From the NCBI GenBank assembly GCA_017470605.1, contig JAFUYH010000004.1, positions 62,001 through 126,000 on the forward strand: a DNA stretch of 64,000 bases, in the 5' to 3' direction. The notes below the pieces were generated by a model that worked only from the letters and a program-made list of their open reading frames with translations, was not told the DNA's origin and did no database searches. Position numbers and translations under genes: made by a program. This DNA comes from Treponema sp. Its GTDB lineage: Bacteria > Spirochaetota > Spirochaetia > Treponematales > Treponemataceae. Below, one piece after another: positions 48,792 through 58,086 of this stretch (positions are counted from its first letter, which is position 1; each line of letters opens with the position of its first letter).

Positions 48792-51700
48792 CTATTCTGT
48801 TACCGTAATCTGAGCGAAGTAGGAATCTTCGTTTCCACTGTCATCCGCTGCAATAAGTGAAATTATATAAGTTGCTCCAACAGCCCAATTTGTAGTGTCT
48901 ACAGTTAAGCTTGATGTTTCAGACTTAAGAGTACCATCCACCTTCCATTTGTAAGTTGTATATCCTGAAGAAGTAACAGTAAAGGTAAGAGGTGTGCCTT
49001 TGTTTATAGTGGCAATATCTGTAATTGGCGAACTACCATCTGTTACAGAAACTTCAATATCGGAATCTGTTCCAGTATCAATAGTAATAGTGTAGCCATA
49101 ACCAAGGTAATGCCAGATAACAGGACGATTAGGATCTATAGGTTCAATATTAGAAATAATTGTTTCCTGTGTTGGTACACCATTTTTCGTTAGTGAAGGG
49201 AAACTTATATTAGCTTTTTGAGACTCTGAGCCCATGTAATAAACATGTCTAAGAGAGTCACAGCCATCAAAGTTACTATATATGGTCTTAAGGCTTACAG
49301 GAATTGTTATAGTTTCCAGACTACTACAATTCTTAAAGAGATTACCATTATTATTTAAATCTAAGCGCATAGAACTAAGATTATTAGGGAATACAAAATC
49401 TTTAAGCTTTTCACAGCCTTCAAAAGAAGGCATTGAATCACCCCAGCCTGTTGTTTTACTTAAGTCTAGAGAAAGGCGGAATTCAGAATCCTTTGATTCC
49501 AGTGCTGTTAGAACAGTCTGGGCAAGGTCTCGGGTAATGGCTCCGCCAACACGTACAGTTCCACTTTCTGTCATAGCTTCAATGTACCTTGCTAAATCAC
49601 CTTCCCAGGTATCCGCTTCTATAAGATAGCAGCCATTTGGAAGGTTTCCATCTGTAAGAATCATATGAGGAGTATGTTGATTTCCATCTGAATCGGTAAT
49701 AATTGGTTGTGCTATTTCAAATTTTTTATATGCATCTGCTAGTGTTGTTTCTGAGCCTTCGCCAAGCAGCAATACAGGAGCTGTTCGATTATAAGGGCTA
49801 AATGTAAGATAGTAAGAATTTAGACTAGCGTCTAAGTTTCCTGTAATTGTAATATCAGCAGTAGCCGTTAATAAAATATCATTCTTATTGTCAGCGCCTT
49901 TTGGAATAGAAGGATTACCCTTCATTGCAAAGCCGTGCAGCCAGGAATTATAAATAATTGCACCTCCTCCGTTTGCAGCAAAGTTGTTTTCAATAGTACC
50001 TCCACTAATTTCAACAAGCTTTCCTCCAACATAAATGCCCCCTCCATAAGCGCCAGATGCATTATAGGCAAGAGTTCCCGCACCTAAGAAAGTTTTTCCA
50101 TAACCGTTACTTCCCGTACTGTAGATTGCTCCACCACCATAACTATCTGAAGAACCTGTTCCTGTTGCGTAGTTATAATATATACCGCCATTTGCTGTAT
50201 AGCTTGCATCCACACTTCCATCCGGTTTAAAGCCGACATAAAGGTTCCCGTTACTATTTGAAATACCTCCGCCATTTCTAGCAGTATTACCATAAGCAGT
50301 GGCAGTTGCTGCAGTGCTTGCTGTCTTGTCACCGATGATAGCCTTACTATAAATATAACAATCGCTTACATTATAAATTCCGCCACCATAACCAGTTGCT
50401 GTATTATTATTTATCTGTCCAGCAGACATTAAAAATCTTCCGGTGGTCTTATTACTAATACCACCGCCAGAAGATGCAGTGTTGTTTAAAATCTTAGCAT
50501 TTTCACCGCACATTTCAACAAGACCATAATTTACAATACCGCCGCCTTCACCGCTTGTACCATTGTACTTTATAGTTCCGCTTTTATAATAAACTGTACA
50601 GTTTTTATCATTATAAATACCACCGCCAGAGGAAGCACTATTAGCATAAATGCCGCCGGTCAAAGTTTCTTCTACAGGAGTAACGCCATCTGTATCAAAG
50701 CCCCTGTAACAAAGATAAAGCTTAGCTTCAATGGTGTTATCAGAATTATATGTTCCATTGTAAATACCAGCACCATAGATACTATAGTTAGCGTTTATTC
50801 GTGTGTCGTCAGAAGGATTTGAGTAATTATATATATAAGAATCCGATGAACTGCCGTTAGCAGCTTGTGTAGCATTCTGATTACCAATTACAGCAGAGCC
50901 ATACACGAATAATGTTCCTTCATTACGAACTCCACCACCGCAGCCATTGGCCCCTTGATTATTTCCAATAATGCGGACTCCGTCACCAAGCATTACTGTT
51001 GCCCCTTGTGCAATATATAGGCCACCCCTACCTTTGGTAATTTCAAGATTTATTATTGTTACAGGAACAGTAGTGTCAATTTTGACTGCAAAACCTGCTA
51101 AACCTGAACTTGATTGCCAGCCTTTGTCAATTCTATCTTGAGGAAGATTATTTGCATCAAGCCCGTTTTTTCCTTCAAGAGTAATAGATTTAGCATAATT
51201 TAAGGTAACATCGGCTGGAACAGAACTTTGTCCATAAGTGTTAGTTCCCTCATGTGGTCCCGTAACATTACCGGCAATATAAATCGTCCACTCTGCATCT
51301 GGAGCTCCAAGTTCAATAATCTTTTCGCAGGCTTTGTCTATGCTTTCAAAAGGATTGTCCAGTGAGCCGTCGCCACTTGTGTCATCACCCACACCAGAAA
51401 CATAAAGCTTGGCTTCAATAAAACTTGCTACCAGAGTTATATCGCCATATGTGTTTCTGTCAATTTTTTGAATTAAATCGCCGCTGCCATTCTTTTGCCA
51501 GCCCTGGAAAATATAACCAGATTTTGTTATGGTTGGTAAATCAAACTCACTGAGTTTTGAATAAGATGATATTAAAAGCCCGCTTGCTACATCATCATCT
51601 GTAACACTTTCAGAGCCATCTTTATAAGTAATTGTATAAATTGCATTTAAGTCCAAATTAATATCTGCTTTGGCTATCTGGCCCGCAGTAATTACTAAAT

Positions 51701-52445
51701 AACTTTCATAATGATTTAATAAAATATCTGCTGCCCCGGATGAAGTTCCCGAGCTTCCATAAAACTCAAAAGAAAGAAGATATTTTCCAGAAGGAAGGCG
51801 CTCGGCTTCATTTGTAAGTGACCTTGTAAAATCACACTTTTTTCCATTCTCTACGAAAGATACAACAAGATTTTCTCTATTTATAAGCGTTGTTCCGCCT
51901 GCTCCCTGCAAACTCTGCAGGCTAACCAAAGCCTTTTCCACAGTTGTCTGCGCAAAGGTAAAACTTATTTCACATCCGCCAAAGTCTTCCACTGCTTTAA
52001 GATTAAAGCTAACCGTGTTTGTACCTTCACTTTTTACTGTATAAGATTTTGTATCAGAAAAAAGCAGTCCATTGTATTCTGCCGATAGTGTAAAATCCCA
52101 AAATCCGCTGTTTACAGTAATTACAGAATCTAAATGCTCCAAACTGTCTGCAGTTAAAAGCTCTTCTTCTTCACTTGAAGAAAAATACTTTCCCTTCAAA
52201 ACTACATCTGTAAATTCTTTTTTTGTAAAATCTTCCGCCTTAATTGTTCGGCTTTTATTTTTTGGTACATTTTTTCCACTATTGCTAACCTTTATATAAA
52301 GAGTAGCCTTTTTACCTTCATTACTTCCGTTTTCATTCTCATCCAATTTTGAAGAAGAAAACCAGGTACAAGAACTTGTTATAAACACCATTCCCCAAAT
52401 TAATAATGAAAGAAGATTTTTTATCTCACTTTTTGCTTTGTTCAT
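48792..52445 (-). CDS. Large beta-helix surface lipoprotein with LRR and Ig-like modules
   Basis: The 1217-aa lipoprotein starts at 52445 (MNKAKSEIKNLLSLLIWGMV, Cys in ITSSC, AAGGGGTGG site). Modules: N-terminal beta domain shared with the downstream 837-aa protein; InlB-type repeat (LPTITKSGYIFQGWQKNGSG); a right-handed beta-helix (DDTSGDGSLDNPFESIDKAC onward, about 350-880) with many 'GGGIYN' turns as in Pmp-like proteins; a BspA-like LRR segment ('FEGCEKLKDFVFPNNLSS', 'LFKNCSSLETITIPVSLKTI'); and a C-terminal Ig-like module (SSGYTTYKWKVDGTLKSETS). It is probably an adhesin or polysaccharide-binding protein on the outer membrane. Confidence 0.82.
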   Translation of the reverse strand: MNKAKSEIKNLLSLLIWGMVFITSSCTWFSSSKLDENENGSNEGKKATLYIKVSNSGKNVPKNKSRTIKAEDFTKKEFTDVVLKGKYFSSSEEEELLTADSLEHLDSVITVNSGFWDFTLSAEYNGLLFSDTKSYTVKSEGTNTVSFNLKAVEDFGGCEISFTFAQTTVEKALVSLQSLQGAGGTTLINRENLVVSFVENGKKCDFTRSLTNEAERLPSGKYLLSFEFYGSSGTSSGAADILLNHYESYLVITAGQIAKADINLDLNAIYTITYKDGSESVTDDDVASGLLISSYSKLSEFDLPTITKSGYIFQGWQKNGSGDLIQKIDRNTYGDITLVASFIEAKLYVSGVGDDTSGDGSLDNPFESIDKACEKIIELGAPDAEWTIYIAGNVTGPHEGTNTYGQSSVPADVTLNYAKSITLEGKNGLDANNLPQDRIDKGWQSSSGLAGFAVKIDTTVPVTIINLEITKGRGGLYIAQGATVMLGDGVRIIGNNQGANGCGGGVRNEGTLFVYGSAVIGNQNATQAANGSSSDSYIYNYSNPSDDTRINANYSIYGAGIYNGTYNSDNTIEAKLYLCYRGFDTDGVTPVEETLTGGIYANSASSGGGIYNDKNCTVYYKSGTIKYNGTSGEGGGIVNYGLVEMCGENAKILNNTASSGGGISNKTTGRFLMSAGQINNNTATGYGGGIYNVSDCYIYSKAIIGDKTASTAATATAYGNTARNGGGISNSNGNLYVGFKPDGSVDASYTANGGIYYNYATGTGSSDSYGGGAIYSTGSNGYGKTFLGAGTLAYNASGAYGGGIYVGGKLVEISGGTIENNFAANGGGAIIYNSWLHGFAMKGNPSIPKGADNKNDILLTATADITITGNLDASLNSYYLTFSPYNRTAPVLLLGEGSETTLADAYKKFEIAQPIITDSDGNQHTPHMILTDGNLPNGCYLIEADTWEGDLARYIEAMTESGTVRVGGAITRDLAQTVLTALESKDSEFRLSLDLSKTTGWGDSMPSFEGCEKLKDFVFPNNLSSMRLDLNNNGNLFKNCSSLETITIPVSLKTIYSNFDGCDSLRHVYYMGSESQKANISFPSLTKNGVPTQETIISNIEPIDPNRPVIWHYLGYGYTITIDTGTDSDIEVSVTDGSSPITDIATINKGTPLTFTVTSSGYTTYKWKVDGTLKSETSSLTVDTTNWAVGATYIISLIAADDSGNEDSYFAQITVTE

Positions 52446-52458
52446 AACATTCCACCCC

Positions 52459-54300
52459 TTACTCAATTACTTTTACCTGTGCTGTATAAGAGTGATCCAG
52501 GTCACCTTCTTCTTTGTGTGCCAGCAATACAATAGCAAAAATGCTGCCTACAGGAGCCTGACTAAATGGCTCTTCTGCAAGGTTCAAGGTATAACTTGAA
52601 GCAGCTCCACTTGAAACTTCTTCGCCGTCTACCGTCCAGGTATATGAATCATAACCGGCTTCTACTGTAAAGACGATGGAAGAACCTTCCTTTGCCTCAA
52701 TGACTTGTGGGTTTGTGCCTTTATCACTTTCACCAGCATCACTAATCTGCTTTACATTCACATTAACTTCACCAACAGCCTCTGGCAAATTAACTTCTAT
52801 GCATGATTCTGTTTCAGCAACGTCTGTTACTTTTATCAGCTCAATCTTTTCAATAATCAGAGTCCAGTCGTCGCCCCATACCATGTTATCTGTCCAGGCT
52901 CCTTCCTCGGCAAATGAAAGATTCTGGAACTCCACGGCAGTAGGAACAAAAGACTTAACCTCAGCTCCTGGGTCATAAGATTCCGCATAAGTACACAAAT
53001 CGGCAAGGCTTACTTGAATTGTATAAGATTGGTCTGCATTTTCCAGAAGCACATCTTTTTCAATTATAGAATGAATATCATCTACCTGCTCTTCATTATT
53101 ATCAATTCTTGTGTAGAAAGGACGATGACCATGAATACCAAAGCGCATTCCATACTGATTAGGATTTTTTCCCCTAACTGTAACGCTTATAACATCATAA
53201 TCTGTAAGCTTTTCAAATTCCCAATATGCGGCAGCCCAACCACTATCATTTCCATTTTGAGCAAATTCCTTTGATGTCCACTTAATAGAATTATGCCCAA
53301 TGCTATAATCAGGCTCGTTATTTATATTTCTAAGCAGTTCTATCTTTTCATCAACATAAGAATCTTTTGAATAATCTATAGCTAGAGCAGAATCTTTTAC
53401 CAGCTCAATTTTTTCAATTTCAAAAGAAAAATCCTTTTCCCAACCATTCTGACCATTTTCTGTAGCCCACTTGTTTTGAATTAAAAGCTGGCTATAGCCC
53501 TTACCTTGAGGAATAAGCATTTCAAAAGAGGATGATTCAACCAGCACATCCTGCCTGTCTCCTCCATAAGTTCTGTAGCCCCCTCTCTTTGTAAAGAAAG
53601 CAATTACATTTTCTTCATCATTTTTTAGCTTTGTACCTTTATAAGTGATTATTGCTTTTTGATAATCTGCTATCTTAATATCCTTGTCTGCAGGCTCCCA
53701 AACAAAGCCTTCGTGATTCTTAGCTTTATTAAAAGAAATTTCATTTGTTTCTAATGGGATTGGTCTTCCGTCTGCATCATCCCATTCGATGGTAAAGGTT
53801 GGTCTTTCTACGGTATAAGCCTTATCACTTTTTGTGACAATGTTATAGTCAATTACTTCTTCCGGCTCTTCATCAACATCATCACCATTATCTTTATCAT
53901 CAGAAAGAACTTTCTTAAGTGTGAGTGAAAGGACGTTTCTTCCTTCTTTAATTATCTCCTTTTCAGATTTACCTGAATAAAGCACTTTCTTTACATTTTC
54001 TTCTTCAACAAAAATTTCTGCCTGAGCATAAAGCTCTAGCCCAAGAGGAATTCCTTCAAAAGTAAATTCTACATTCTTACTGGAAGCATCCACATCTTTT
54101 ATATCTGATTGTTCAACGCCGTCTGTGCCAATCAGCTCAACGGAAATTTTAAGATTTTCCATATCGCTTAAAGCCAAACGTGCCATGTTTAATTGAAAGT
54201 TAATTTCTGCATTTGATGAAGATTCAAGATGAGAACACGCTGCAAAAATCAAAAGCAGACCAGCAAATCCTGCCGCTTTAATTTTTGAATTGAAGTTCAT
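52459..54300 (-). CDS. Surface lipoprotein with carbohydrate-binding-like and Ig-like domains
   Basis: The 613-aa product starts at 54300 (MNFNSKIKAAGFAGLLLIFA, lipobox FAAC), with GGAG upstream; the earlier TTG is unlikely. It has two internally similar strand-rich modules of about 170 residues ('FEMLIPQGKGYSQLLIQNKWATENGQNGWEKDFSFEIEKIELVK' and 'IQVSLADLCTYAES ... VWGDDWTLIIEKIELIK'), each ending EKIELxK like carbohydrate-binding beta-sandwiches of the CBM4/11 style. The C-terminal 70 residues (EAGYDSYTWTVDGEEVSSGA) match the Ig-like end of the next gene's product. First gene of the operon. Confidence 0.75.
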   Translation of the reverse strand: MNFNSKIKAAGFAGLLLIFAACSHLESSSNAEINFQLNMARLALSDMENLKISVELIGTDGVEQSDIKDVDASSKNVEFTFEGIPLGLELYAQAEIFVEEENVKKVLYSGKSEKEIIKEGRNVLSLTLKKVLSDDKDNGDDVDEEPEEVIDYNIVTKSDKAYTVERPTFTIEWDDADGRPIPLETNEISFNKAKNHEGFVWEPADKDIKIADYQKAIITYKGTKLKNDEENVIAFFTKRGGYRTYGGDRQDVLVESSSFEMLIPQGKGYSQLLIQNKWATENGQNGWEKDFSFEIEKIELVKDSALAIDYSKDSYVDEKIELLRNINNEPDYSIGHNSIKWTSKEFAQNGNDSGWAAAYWEFEKLTDYDVISVTVRGKNPNQYGMRFGIHGHRPFYTRIDNNEEQVDDIHSIIEKDVLLENADQSYTIQVSLADLCTYAESYDPGAEVKSFVPTAVEFQNLSFAEEGAWTDNMVWGDDWTLIIEKIELIKVTDVAETESCIEVNLPEAVGEVNVNVKQISDAGESDKGTNPQVIEAKEGSSIVFTVEAGYDSYTWTVDGEEVSSGAASSYTLNLAEEPFSQAPVGSIFAIVLLAHKEEGDLDHSYTAQVKVIE

Positions 54301-54408
54301 AAAGGGCTCCAAATAAAGTTGTGTTTTGATTATAAAATTATAATATGAGCTCTAAACATTTGTAAATAGTGAAATCTTTCTATTATAATAATTCAAAAAG
54401 GCATAAAG

Positions 54409-55206
54409 ATGATTATAGACTTTCACACTCACTTAGATTTTTATAGTGATAAACAAGTACATAAAGATTTACAAAGCTTTTCGGGAGCCATTATTGCAGC
54501 TTCGGTAGATGAAAAAAGTTATCTGCGAAACTGCCAGCTTGCAAAATGGGCCGGCGAAAATACAAAAAAGAGCCTGGTAATCCCCACCTTTGGCATTCAC
54601 CCAAATGCCGCCGACGAAAACGCCCCTCTTTTAGACGACCCGCAAATCATAAAACGCTTCCAAAGCTACCTGGACCAGTCTCCAATAATTGGCGAAATCG
54701 GTATGGATTTTTGCTGGTCTGAATGTAAGGCGCAAAATCAGGAAAAAGTTTTCCGCTTCTTTCTGGACTATTGCAACAAAAATCACAAGGCCTGTGTGAT
54801 TCACACAAAAGACGCTGAAGCACAAATTGCCGATATTCTTACAGATTACCCAAACGCAAAACCAATCATTCACTGGTACGACGGCCCGGAAGATATTTTC
54901 CGCGAATTTATCCGCCGCGACTATCCGCAAACTTTTGGAGTAGAAACAATCCGTTCAGCCCATGTTCAAAATCTTCTAAAACTCACCCCGCTCCACCTTC
55001 TCCTGGCCGAAACCGACAACCCCGATTCAGAAATCTGGCTGGGTGGTACAAGAAACGACGTTGCACTTATTCAAAAGGTTTACCAGGATTTAGCAGACCT
55101 CCTAAAAATCCCCCTGAACGACCTGGAAAAGCAGATAGAAAAAAACGCCCGCACTTTCCTTGGGGGAAAGCTTGGTAAAATTTCCTTGACAGCACCACTT
55201 CAATAA
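54409..55206 (+). CDS. TatD-family metal-dependent hydrolase
   Basis: The 265-aa TIM-barrel protein starts MIIDFHTHLDFYSDKQVHKD (HxH metal pair), with 'PTFGIHPNAADEN', 'IIGEIGMDFCWSECKAQNQEKVFRFFLDYCNKNHKACVIHTKDAEAQI' (Glu, then His), 'PIIHWYDGPEDIFREF' and 'HLLLAETDNPDSEIW' (late Asp). It is a diverged member: the usual GLDyh motif reads GMDFC. TatD proteins have DNase/exonuclease or related hydrolase activity; the exact substrate here is unknown. Divergent from the lipoprotein operon. Confidence 0.82.
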   Translation: MIIDFHTHLDFYSDKQVHKDLQSFSGAIIAASVDEKSYLRNCQLAKWAGENTKKSLVIPTFGIHPNAADENAPLLDDPQIIKRFQSYLDQSPIIGEIGMDFCWSECKAQNQEKVFRFFLDYCNKNHKACVIHTKDAEAQIADILTDYPNAKPIIHWYDGPEDIFREFIRRDYPQTFGVETIRSAHVQNLLKLTPLHLLLAETDNPDSEIWLGGTRNDVALIQKVYQDLADLLKIPLNDLEKQIEKNARTFLGGKLGKISLTAPLQ

Positions 55207-55250
55207 CTCATACTAGTATGTAAGAAAAAAAATTATATAGGAGAGTTTAC

Positions 55251-56357
55251 ATGTCTAAGTTTCTCAAATCTACCTGCACTTTAGCATTATTAATCACATC
55301 ATTTTCATTATTTTCTTGCTCTAGCAAGGGTGGAAAAAATCTAACGCCAGTAAATATTCAGCCAATTGAAGTTGAAAAAGACGGCTACACCTACAAAATG
55401 GACCCCCGCCTTGAACTTTTGTTAATAGGCCTCAGACTTGCAGAAAATCCCGATTATTATAACAACGTCTACGGCAACAACGAATATGTTTCTTCCGTAG
55501 ATTCTTTTTTTGAAAAACACAAAGAACACGCCTTTGTAAAATCACTAAAGAATCTGAATAAACTAAAGGAACACCGCAACTTTGCTATTTTAGGTCTGGC
55601 AGACTTCATTTCAGAAGATTTTACTCAAATAAACTTCCCTGAAAATAAATGCCCGGCCTATATAAAAGATGTCTGGAAAAACACAAATTTCAAAAAATTA
55701 ATTTCAGAAATGAACGATTTTGCCCTTACAAGCAAATACGACCGCTTTCTTTTGGTACACGATGCAGATATAAAAAAGGCCCTTTACGACGCCCGAGAAT
55801 TCTTTACAGTGAATGAAGACTTTCTGCCATATTTCCAGGAACTTTTTTCTACAAAAGAAAAAGCACTTGAAATAAACTTTAGTGTATCACCACTTCTTGC
55901 AGGCCACTTTTCAATTCTCCCAGAAAACAAAACTCTTTTATACAGCCCATATTACAATTACGATACAGGCAATGATATTTATTTTATGGATTATTATGTA
56001 GAAACCCTTTCTTACATTTATATTTATGATAACTGGGAAAAACTTTCCGCACCGGCAAATACCTACATCAAAAAGTTGTATCAGCAGACACAAAATCCTA
56101 ATAAAATTACCGATTTTGTATGCCAGACTACAATCTCAAATATAATTTCTATTTCTACCATACTCAATTATGCAGAAGACCTTGCAGATGAAGATCAATA
56201 CGACCAGCTAAGAAACTATATTTTCAATGAAGATGTCTACAAACCATACATGCCTTTCTATAATCAGCTTCTTGAATTTTTTGAAAATCGCCAGAACTAC
56301 CAGAATTACTACGATTTCTTTGACCAGAAGATGATAGAAATACTGGAAACTCTGTAA
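55251..56357 (+). CDS. Hypothetical lipoprotein, 368 aa
   Basis: It starts MSKFLKSTCTLALLITSFSL with lipobox LFSC, after AGGAGAG. The mature chain is mostly helical with charged surface patches; 'RLELLLIGLRLAENPDYYNNVYG' and 'EINFSVSPLLAGHFSILPENKTLLYSPYYNYDTGNDIYFMDYYVETLSYIY' resemble the DUF4932-type predicted peptidase-like lipoproteins, but no HExxH is visible. It ends 24 bases before an S41 peptidase-like gene, and the two probably work together at the cell envelope. Confidence 0.65.
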   Translation: MSKFLKSTCTLALLITSFSLFSCSSKGGKNLTPVNIQPIEVEKDGYTYKMDPRLELLLIGLRLAENPDYYNNVYGNNEYVSSVDSFFEKHKEHAFVKSLKNLNKLKEHRNFAILGLADFISEDFTQINFPENKCPAYIKDVWKNTNFKKLISEMNDFALTSKYDRFLLVHDADIKKALYDAREFFTVNEDFLPYFQELFSTKEKALEINFSVSPLLAGHFSILPENKTLLYSPYYNYDTGNDIYFMDYYVETLSYIYIYDNWEKLSAPANTYIKKLYQQTQNPNKITDFVCQTTISNIISISTILNYAEDLADEDQYDQLRNYIFNEDVYKPYMPFYNQLLEFFENRQNYQNYYDFFDQKMIEILETL

Positions 56358-56381
56358 AAAAAAACTACTGCTGGAGCAAAA

Positions 56382-58082
56382 ATGAAGAAACGTCACCTCT
56401 TTTGGATTATACCAACAGCCATAATCAGCCTTATTCTCATTTTGTTAATCACTTATGTAAGCATTCAGGTTAATTACCCGGATGGTTACAAGCCAACCTT
56501 TTATAAATCCAAGAACAAACCTAATCTTACCCAAAAAGAAATGCAGGAAGATTTAGATTATCTAAAATATTACTTAAAAAATGCCTACATTGGTTATGCT
56601 CAGCTGCTGGAAGAAGGTTTTGATATAGATGCAATTATAAAAGAGGTTGAAGAAAAGACCTGGGAACAAAAGGACAGTACAAATCATGTTTCTTCAAATG
56701 AATTAAACGGTCAGCTAAAAAAAGCACTTACCCCGGAATTTAAAATCATAGACAAGCATTTTTCTATTGGAGGCTGGGGGCCAAAGGATGATTACAAACT
56801 TTTCTGGTCTGATATTTACCTTACAAAAAATGAAAGCGCAGGAAAAACAGAATACAGAATCCTAAAATACCAGCCGGAAGCCGAAGAAAACGAAAGTGAC
56901 GAATCAGAAGCAAAATCAGCTTCAAAAAAGAAGAAAAGAAAAAATAAGAGTAAAAAAGAAGCGGAAGAAGCGCCTAAAGAAATAATAAAAGGTGCTCTCT
57001 ATACAGGCCCTGAAAATAATCTTTACGAATGGTTCGACGGCGAGCAGAAAATCTACCGCTATGGAATATACACAAAACAGCAGATACAAAAGGCTATAAT
57101 TTCTGTCAATAATGAAAATATAAGTATTCCTGTAAAAAGTGAGCAAGCTATTCCAACCGCAGCACTCTGGCAGGGCATGAAAGAAAGTCCTGATACTTTA
57201 TATCTGTCCTTTGCAGATTTTGTTTTTTACAGTCAGGATAATTCCGGTAAAAAGCAGTTTAAAACTCTTTGCCAGAATGCCAGAGAAAAAGCTAAGGATA
57301 AGAAAAATATTATTATTGATTTGCGCAGCAACGGAGGCGGCGAAGCTTCCAGAGCCTGCTACCTGCTTTCAAACCTTCTGTATTATAATCAGGATGCATA
57401 CGAAAATCTTTACAGGTTTCTTACATATAAAGTTGAAAACAAATCTATCCGCCTTATGAGTCCTCCAATTGCAAAAAATTACATTAAATTTTTACTTGAA
57501 GAAAAAAAAGCAGAAAGGGCACAGAAAAAACTTTTAAAGAAGATTGAAGACCCGGAAAAGTTTGAATTTGATGAAATATATAAAGAAACCTACATAAGTT
57601 TTGAAAAGCAAACAAAGGAATACTGCTTAAAAGAGCTGATTAAGCCGGAAAGACTGGAAATTCCATGCGATTATGTTGAATATGACTCTTCCATGGAAAA
57701 ACCAGAATCAGATTTTTCTGGAAACATCTATATTCTCACAAATCATCATTCTGCTTCCTGTTCAGAATACACTATTGCCTATACAAAGCTGATTGCAGAC
57801 GGCAATCAGAAAATCCACTTTTATCAGATTGGAGAAAACACAAATGGGGCGGTAAGTTATTATAACCCAATGGTTTATAATCTGCCAAACTCCGGACTCC
57901 AGCTTTATTTCCCAAGTGCCTACACCCCACCTTTTGAAGACCCGGCATTTAAAGGAGAAGGTTGTGGCTGGCACCCAGATTACTGGACAACAAACCGCAA
58001 CCTTCTGAACACGCTTATTCAGCTTACCGGCGACCAGGAACTAAAAGAAACTCTGGCCGGCTTAGACAAAAGAATGTTATAA
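56382..58082 (+). CDS. Membrane-anchored S41-family peptidase-like protein
   Basis: The 566-aa protein has a single N-terminal membrane helix (LFWIIPTAIISLILILLITY) and a periplasmic domain. C-terminal half: 'KNIIIDLRSNGGGEASRACYLLSNLLYY', the S41 substrate-binding strand, and 'GNIYILTNHHSASCSEYTIAYTKLIADGNQKIHFYQIGENTNGAVSYY', where Ser in SCSEY aligns with the catalytic Ser and ENTNGA with the oxyanion/tail region. A Lys/Glu-rich low-complexity stretch lies at about 170-200 (SKKKKRKNKSKKEAEEAPKE). Function as a tail-type or proline-peptide protease is plausible. Confidence 0.78.
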   Translation: MKKRHLFWIIPTAIISLILILLITYVSIQVNYPDGYKPTFYKSKNKPNLTQKEMQEDLDYLKYYLKNAYIGYAQLLEEGFDIDAIIKEVEEKTWEQKDSTNHVSSNELNGQLKKALTPEFKIIDKHFSIGGWGPKDDYKLFWSDIYLTKNESAGKTEYRILKYQPEAEENESDESEAKSASKKKKRKNKSKKEAEEAPKEIIKGALYTGPENNLYEWFDGEQKIYRYGIYTKQQIQKAIISVNNENISIPVKSEQAIPTAALWQGMKESPDTLYLSFADFVFYSQDNSGKKQFKTLCQNAREKAKDKKNIIIDLRSNGGGEASRACYLLSNLLYYNQDAYENLYRFLTYKVENKSIRLMSPPIAKNYIKFLLEEKKAERAQKKLLKKIEDPEKFEFDEIYKETYISFEKQTKEYCLKELIKPERLEIPCDYVEYDSSMEKPESDFSGNIYILTNHHSASCSEYTIAYTKLIADGNQKIHFYQIGENTNGAVSYYNPMVYNLPNSGLQLYFPSAYTPPFEDPAFKGEGCGWHPDYWTTNRNLLNTLIQLTGDQELKETLAGLDKRML

Positions 58083-58086
58083 CTAA

